A stretch of DNA of 64,000 bases from an uncultured Oscillospiraceae bacterium (GTDB lineage Bacteria > Bacillota > Clostridia > Oscillospirales > Oscillospiraceae), in the NCBI GenBank assembly GCA_944387075.1, contig CALXDO010000004.1, positions 1 to 64,000 of the forward strand, written 5' to 3'. Below are positions 59,995 through 64,000 of this stretch, piece after piece; position 1 is the first letter of the stretch; each line of letters opens with the position of its first letter. A program made the translations under genes and the position numbers. Under the pieces are notes generated by a model. That model was not told the origin of the DNA and ran no database searches. It saw only the letters and a program-made list of their open reading frames with translations.

Positions 59995-61233
59995 ATGCTG
60001 TTTCAGAAGCTGCACCTGGGCAATGCCCAGGAGACGGTGGACATCCGAGTGACGGATGGCAAGTTTGAACACATCGCTGCCCACTTGGACCCCCTGCCTG
60101 GGGAAGAAGTGGTGGCGGACTGCGCTGGGAAAATGGCGCTACCTCCTTTTGTGGAGTCTCATGTGCACCTGGACACCTGCCTCACCGCCGGTCGTCCCCG
60201 CTGGAACCTCAGCGGCACCCTTTTCGAGGGGATTCAGTGCTGGGAAGAGTACAAGCCGTCCCTGACCCATGAGGATGTGAAGGCCCGAGTCAACCAGGCC
60301 ATTCGCATGCAGGCGGGAAATGGCATCCAGTATGTGCGCACCCATGTAGACATCAACGACCCAAAACTCACCGCCCTGAAGGCCATTTTGGAGCTGCGGG
60401 AAGAGGTGCGGGACTACATGGACATCCAGATCGTGGCCTTTCCCCAGTACGGCATCCTCAGCTACCCCAACGGGGCCAAGCTGCTGGAGCAGGCCCTGGA
60501 GATGGGGGCAGACGCTGCGGGAGCCATTCCCCACTTTGAGTTTACCCGGGAGTATTCCGTGGAGTCTCTGAACATCTGCATGGACTTGGCTGCCAAGTAC
60601 AACAAGTTGGTGGATGTCCACTGCGATGAAATTGACGACGAGGCCTCCCGTGGCCTGGAGACCCTGGCCACCCGGGCCTATGAGATGGGAATGGGGGAGA
60701 TGGTTACCGCCTCCCACACCACTGCCATGCACAGCTACAACAACGCCTATGTGATTCGCCTGATGCGGCTGTTGAAGCTGTCCGGGATCAATTTTGTGGC
60801 CAACCCCTGTGTCAACGTCCACCTGGGTGGACGCACCGACACCTATCCCAAGCGCCGCAGCATGACCCGGGTCAAGGAGTTGACCGAGGAGGGGGTCAAC
60901 GTCTCCTTCGGCTCCGATGACATCTTCGACCCCTGGAATCCCCTGGGCAACTCCAAAATGCGGGATCAGGTGTTCATGGGCTTGTATACCGGCCATATGC
61001 TGGGCTATGAGGAGATTGTCAACTCCTACCGCTTCGTCACCACCAACGCCGCCCGCACCCTCCACCTGGGGGATGCCTACGGCATCCGGGAGGGCAACGA
61101 CGCCAACTTCATCATTTTGGACGCTGAGAATTGGTATAACGCCCTGAACTTCGACGTCCATGTGCTGCGCAACTACCGCAAGGGAAAGCTGATTGCCAGA
61201 ACAGCTCCGCTGGATCAGAAGGTATTTTTCTAA
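59995..61233 (+). CDS. codA: Cytosine deaminase
   Basis: 412 aa amidohydrolase that deaminates cytosine to uracil. Metal ligands: HVHLD (about residue 56-60), His in DVHCDEIDDE, ASHTTAMHSY, and Asp in FGSDDIFDPWNPLG. Matches CodA rather than the broader amidohydrolases by length and by these motifs. It forms an operon with codB for pyrimidine salvage. Confidence 0.93.
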   Translation: MLFQKLHLGNAQETVDIRVTDGKFEHIAAHLDPLPGEEVVADCAGKMALPPFVESHVHLDTCLTAGRPRWNLSGTLFEGIQCWEEYKPSLTHEDVKARVNQAIRMQAGNGIQYVRTHVDINDPKLTALKAILELREEVRDYMDIQIVAFPQYGILSYPNGAKLLEQALEMGADAAGAIPHFEFTREYSVESLNICMDLAAKYNKLVDVHCDEIDDEASRGLETLATRAYEMGMGEMVTASHTTAMHSYNNAYVIRLMRLLKLSGINFVANPCVNVHLGGRTDTYPKRRSMTRVKELTEEGVNVSFGSDDIFDPWNPLGNSKMRDQVFMGLYTGHMLGYEEIVNSYRFVTTNAARTLHLGDAYGIREGNDANFIILDAENWYNALNFDVHVLRNYRKGKLIARTAPLDQKVFF

Positions 61234-61249
61234 TTCGTTGCAGAACAAG

Positions 61250-61290
61250 AAATTCCCACGGAAATCGGACGATTTCCGTGGGAATTTTGT
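61250..61290. terminator. Bidirectional terminator, codA / blaR1-like gene
   Basis: A perfect 18-bp stem (61250-61267 with 61270-61287) with a minimal loop, TTTTG on the plus side; the minus-strand gene ends 5 nt away. Confidence 0.9.
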
Positions 61291-61294
61291 CATA

Positions 61295-63097
61295 TCAAGG
61301 CAGAGCCATCCAATCCTCCAGGGGGAGGTGCTGGGTGGAGGCATCCGGGTCATAGATCAGAGTATCGTCCTCCTTGCGGAACACATAGGCAAAGCGTCCC
61401 TCGTTGGTGTAGAGAGTCACGGTGTCCTGGGTCTGCTCATAGGGCCCTGTGGCGGCGTAACTCATGAGGATGGAGGGGGACCAGCAGAACGTGCCGTCGC
61501 TGCCCAGGTGCAGGTAGGGGGAATCCAGGCCGGTGGGGGAATCGTTGGCCGCCAGGGTTCCGGGGGTGTCCGTCCCCACATAAGTGGCCAGTGTAGTGCG
61601 GCTCTCATCGCCGTAGAACAGGTGGATGATCTCAGCCCCACTGCCCTGATACCCGCCGCTGCCGTCTTTGTGCATGGGCTGGATCGCCAGGTGCAGATAC
61701 CACCCGTCGATGCTGCCTGCACCCTGGTTGGTGTAGGTGATGGACCGCTCCGAACCATCTGGAATTCCCTCCTCGGTTTGGACAACCATATACCCATCGG
61801 CCTCAGGGGATAGGCGACGAATTTCCTCCTGGGGCAGATACTTCAACGCCTCCAAATAAATCTGTAGATTGTATATGCTGGTTTGCCAGGGCCACACTTG
61901 GGGGGAGGTAACAAAATACTGACCTTCATCCACGAAGAGCCGCAGCTGTGCGCTGTGGGTCTGTTGCTGCTGCACATAGAAAAACCGGATGGCACCGTCA
62001 CCTTGAAATTGAAAGTCAGAGGTCAGCAGAAGCTCAAACTGATCTGCGTTGACGCACAGGACAGAGCCGTCATTGAGACCCGCTATGTCTGCAATCTGAT
62101 CCACCATCTGTTGTGGGGCTAAATCGGAGATCGATGTACCCTGCATGGGAAACTTGCGGCTGGTGAGGGGATTGCTCAAAAAGCACACCCCCACCAGGGC
62201 GCAAACCAGCACCGAGGCGGTGATCACCAGAAGAGTGGGCCGTCGGTAGCGCAGCACGGCCTTTACCCGCTGTTTCACGCCAACCTCCCCAAAGGCCAGG
62301 GGACAGGCGGCCAGGGTCACATGGTGGACGCTGCAGGTGAGCAGGGCCTGGGAGTAATCCGCCCGCTCCTCACAGCTGAGGGATTTTACCACCTTTTCGT
62401 CACAGGCCAGCTCAATATCCCGGCACAGCAGTACATAGGCCACCCACATCAGCGGGTTGAACCAGTGTACGCACAGCAGAACGTAGCCCAGCAGCTTCCA
62501 CCAGTGGTCTCGGCGCTGGATGTGCGCCTGTTCGTGGGCAATGACGGCGGACCGGGTGGCATCATCCAGTCCATAGGGCAGATAAATCCGAGGTCGGAAC
62601 ACTCCCATGACAAAGGGAGAACTGACCCGTTGGCACTGGAAAATGTGTGGTTGTATCTGTACGCCCTCCTGTACCATCTGGTACAGACGCAGATAGCGAA
62701 TGGCGGCATATCCCAGCAGGGCGGCCGCTCCCATCACCCAGAGCACCGCCAATACCGGAATCCAAATTTCCAGGAGGTTGGGGGCGGCCTCCGGGCCGGT
62801 GGCAGTGGCTTGGGACAAGACCGGGTTGATGGTCTGGTTTAGGGTGGGAAAGCCGGTGTGAATGGTGGGGGTGGGGTCCGTCAAAATGGTGGGGGAGATG
62901 GTCTGGGCACTGGGGATGAGGCTCCAGGCGCTCTTCAAAGAAAAGAGACACACCAGACGTACACCAACCAGCCCCCATAACAGCACCCGCACCCACTTGG
63001 GACTACGGGACAGCACCATGCGCAGGACAAGCACGGACAGAATCAGCCAGCTGGCGGAGATGTTCAGGTTTACCACATGCAGAAATGATTCGGACAC
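61295..63097 (-). CDS. BlaR1-like M56 family membrane metallopeptidase
   Basis: 600 aa. The N-terminal half is the M56 domain: four transmembrane helices, zinc motif HEQAH in VIAHEQAHIQRRDHWW and the downstream ELACDEKVV acid. After the last helix (about residue 300) lies an extracytoplasmic region of about 280 residues with no penicillin-binding SxxK sensor that I can see, so it senses something other than beta-lactams or nothing known. BlaR1 proteins cleave BlaI-type repressors; no blaI gene is adjacent. The GTG start is 7 nt from AAAGGAGG. Confidence 0.88.
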   Translation of the reverse strand: MSESFLHVVNLNISASWLILSVLVLRMVLSRSPKWVRVLLWGLVGVRLVCLFSLKSAWSLIPSAQTISPTILTDPTPTIHTGFPTLNQTINPVLSQATATGPEAAPNLLEIWIPVLAVLWVMGAAALLGYAAIRYLRLYQMVQEGVQIQPHIFQCQRVSSPFVMGVFRPRIYLPYGLDDATRSAVIAHEQAHIQRRDHWWKLLGYVLLCVHWFNPLMWVAYVLLCRDIELACDEKVVKSLSCEERADYSQALLTCSVHHVTLAACPLAFGEVGVKQRVKAVLRYRRPTLLVITASVLVCALVGVCFLSNPLTSRKFPMQGTSISDLAPQQMVDQIADIAGLNDGSVLCVNADQFELLLTSDFQFQGDGAIRFFYVQQQQTHSAQLRLFVDEGQYFVTSPQVWPWQTSIYNLQIYLEALKYLPQEEIRRLSPEADGYMVVQTEEGIPDGSERSITYTNQGAGSIDGWYLHLAIQPMHKDGSGGYQGSGAEIIHLFYGDESRTTLATYVGTDTPGTLAANDSPTGLDSPYLHLGSDGTFCWSPSILMSYAATGPYEQTQDTVTLYTNEGRFAYVFRKEDDTLIYDPDASTQHLPLEDWMALP

Positions 63098-63157
63098 GAT
63101 AGGGCCTCCTTTCAGAGCTGGACGAACTTCTGCGCCGCAGATGGCTCCGATCTACTG

Positions 63158-63203
63158 GATTAGACTACTATGTAAATCTAACAGATTAGACTAAACTTGT
63201 CAA
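63158..63203 (-). promoter_or_regulatory. blaR1 promoter with twin operator-like repeats
   Basis: TTGACA, 17 nt, TAGATT on the minus strand (63175-63203). The 10-nt sequence GATTAGACTA (plus) occurs twice, at 63158-63167 and 63184-63193: one between -35 and -10, one just after the -10. The spacing of 26 nt puts both on a similar helix side, as for a repressor pair such as BlaI/MecI. Confidence 0.65.
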
Positions 63204-63245
63204 GGGGGGAGAGGAAATATCAGGGAGGAAAGGTGGGTATAACAG

Positions 63246-63292
63246 ATAAAAACTCCCCTCGGCACCCGGTGTGGGATACCAAGGGGAGTTTA
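63246..63292 (-). terminator. Terminator of sugar ABC permease gene
   Basis: A stem AAACTCCCCT/AGGGGAGTTT (extended with mismatches) with a long loop, followed on the minus strand by TTTTT, 23 nt past the permease stop. Confidence 0.8.
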
Positions 63293-63314
63293 ACATTGAA
63301 ACGTTCAAAGAGAA

Positions 63315-64000
63315 TTACTTCTTCTGCACGTACTTCAAGCAGTCCAGAGTAACGGCCACCAGGATGATGATGCCGGAGAACACGAACTGCAGGTTGGTGT
63401 CGATACCCAGAGTGGTCAGGCAATAGGTCAGGGCGGTGAAGATGCACACACCCACCACGACGCCGGAGATCTTACCGATACCACCGGTGAAGGACACACC
63501 GCCCACCACGCAGGCGGCGATGGCGTCCATCTCCCAGCCTTGGCCGTAAGCAGCGGAACCGGAGCCCACCATGCGGATACATTCCAGCCAAGAGCCAAAG
63601 CCGTAGAGGATACCAGCCAGGATGAAGGCACCCACGGTGACAGCAAAGACGGAGATACCGGACACGGAAGCGGCCTCGGGGTTGCCGCCCACGGCGTACA
63701 GGTTTTTACCAAAGGTGGTCTTGTTCCAGATGAACCACACGATGACCACGGCGGCCAGAGCCCACAGAATGATGGTGGGGAACTTGCCGATCTTGGGGAT
63801 AATCATGTCAGGGATGGTGATGTCGATGGCACCGAAGGACACACCCTTGGTACCATAGGTAACCAGACCGAAGATGACCAGCATGTTGGCCATGGTGGAG
63901 ATGAAGGGGTGCATCTTGAACTTGGCGGTAAAGAAGCCTGCGATGGTGGTGAAAATGGTGCACAGCACGATGCAGACCACCAGAGCCAGGATGATACGGC
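63315..64000 (-). CDS. Sugar ABC transporter permease, MglC/RbsC type, 5' end outside window
   Basis: At least 228 residues of a BPD_transp_2 family permease, open to the window edge. Matching features: KFKMHPFISTMANMLVIFGL, FGKNLYAVGGNPEAASVSGI and CVVGGVSFTGGIGKISGVVV, the typical permease loop regions. The family serves ribose, galactose or methyl-galactoside uptake; MglC is the closest by feel, but the sugar cannot be fixed. The ATPase and binding protein would lie beyond position 64000. Confidence 0.9.
   Translation of the reverse strand, partial: RIILALVVCIVLCTIFTTIAGFFTAKFKMHPFISTMANMLVIFGLVTYGTKGVSFGAIDITIPDMIIPKIGKFPTIILWALAAVVIVWFIWNKTTFGKNLYAVGGNPEAASVSGISVFAVTVGAFILAGILYGFGSWLECIRMVGSGSAAYGQGWEMDAIAACVVGGVSFTGGIGKISGVVVGVCIFTALTYCLTTLGIDTNLQFVFSGIIILVAVTLDCLKYVQKK

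Noticed and set aside
63296..63308. TTGAAACGTTCAA looks like a LacI/CcpA-type operator.
   Set aside because: It lies between the permease stop codon and its terminator, is not a true palindrome at the centre, and has no promoter nearby.

Overview
The window is about 59-60% GC and reads as one contiguous piece of a spore-forming, Gram-positive Clostridia chromosome. The evidence is spmA/spmB, spoIIE, an AbrB/SpoVT-type regulator, sites matching the Spo0A box, strong GGAGG ribosome-binding sites and C-terminal surface-anchoring signals. Gene content and GC best fit the gut family Oscillospiraceae (relatives of Flavonifractor, Lawsonibacter or Intestinimonas), but this is inference. I saw no tRNA, rRNA, insertion sequence, prophage or CRISPR array.

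Layout: 1-2777 (-) is pyruvate carboxylase, truncated by the window edge. 3050-8587 (+) is a recG / C_GCAxxG_C_C protein / tex / rsmI run. 8696-10214 holds an abrB-like gene divergent from spmAB. 10300-16287 (-) holds a CorC-type transporter, an EF-G paralogue, and a dusB / ECF sigma / anti-sigma operon. 16400-20801 carries spoIIE, which overlaps tail-to-tail with a MocR regulator that is itself divergent from an ECF-transporter S component. 20802-21249 is non-coding with a duplicated element. 21250-28344 has a DacF-type carboxypeptidase (-), then a ComEA-like protein, a two-component system with a GerMN lipoprotein, metY and a nucleotidyltransferase. 28731-33722 is a giant GH123 glycosidase and a WYL regulator. 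33854-46464 is a long + strand stretch: pyrE, radC, uvrB, ybaK, a ferredoxin-tailed aldo/keto reductase, uvrA, a small transporter, an M32 carboxypeptidase, a DUF436 protein, an HTH-TPR regulator with a possible 16-codon micro-ORF, and a membrane protein. 46715-50183 has a DUF421 protein, a cation-efflux gene behind a NiCo riboswitch, and a MATE transporter (-). 50726-58081 (-) is a two-gene operon of giant GH84 and GH20 hexosaminidases. 58733-61233 is codB-codA. 61295-64000 (-) is an orphan BlaR1-like sensor and the end of a sugar ABC permease.

The most distinctive theme is surface glycan degradation. GH123, GH84 and GH20 proteins of 1100-1300 residues each have a signal peptide, carbohydrate-binding or discoidin-like modules, FIVAR repeats, and a (T/V)P-x-(x)TG sorting signal with membrane anchor. 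Together they would attack beta-linked GalNAc and GlcNAc on host mucin or glycosaminoglycan-like substrates. The best-resolved regulatory element is the cobalt/nickel-sensing (czcD/NiCo) riboswitch at 47534-47625, whose 3' strand is shared with an intrinsic terminator. Other notable signals are a perfect palindrome overlapping the WYL-regulator promoter, twin repeats over the blaR1 promoter, an inverted repeat in the MocR/ECF-S divergent region, and a terminator inside the long GH84 leader.
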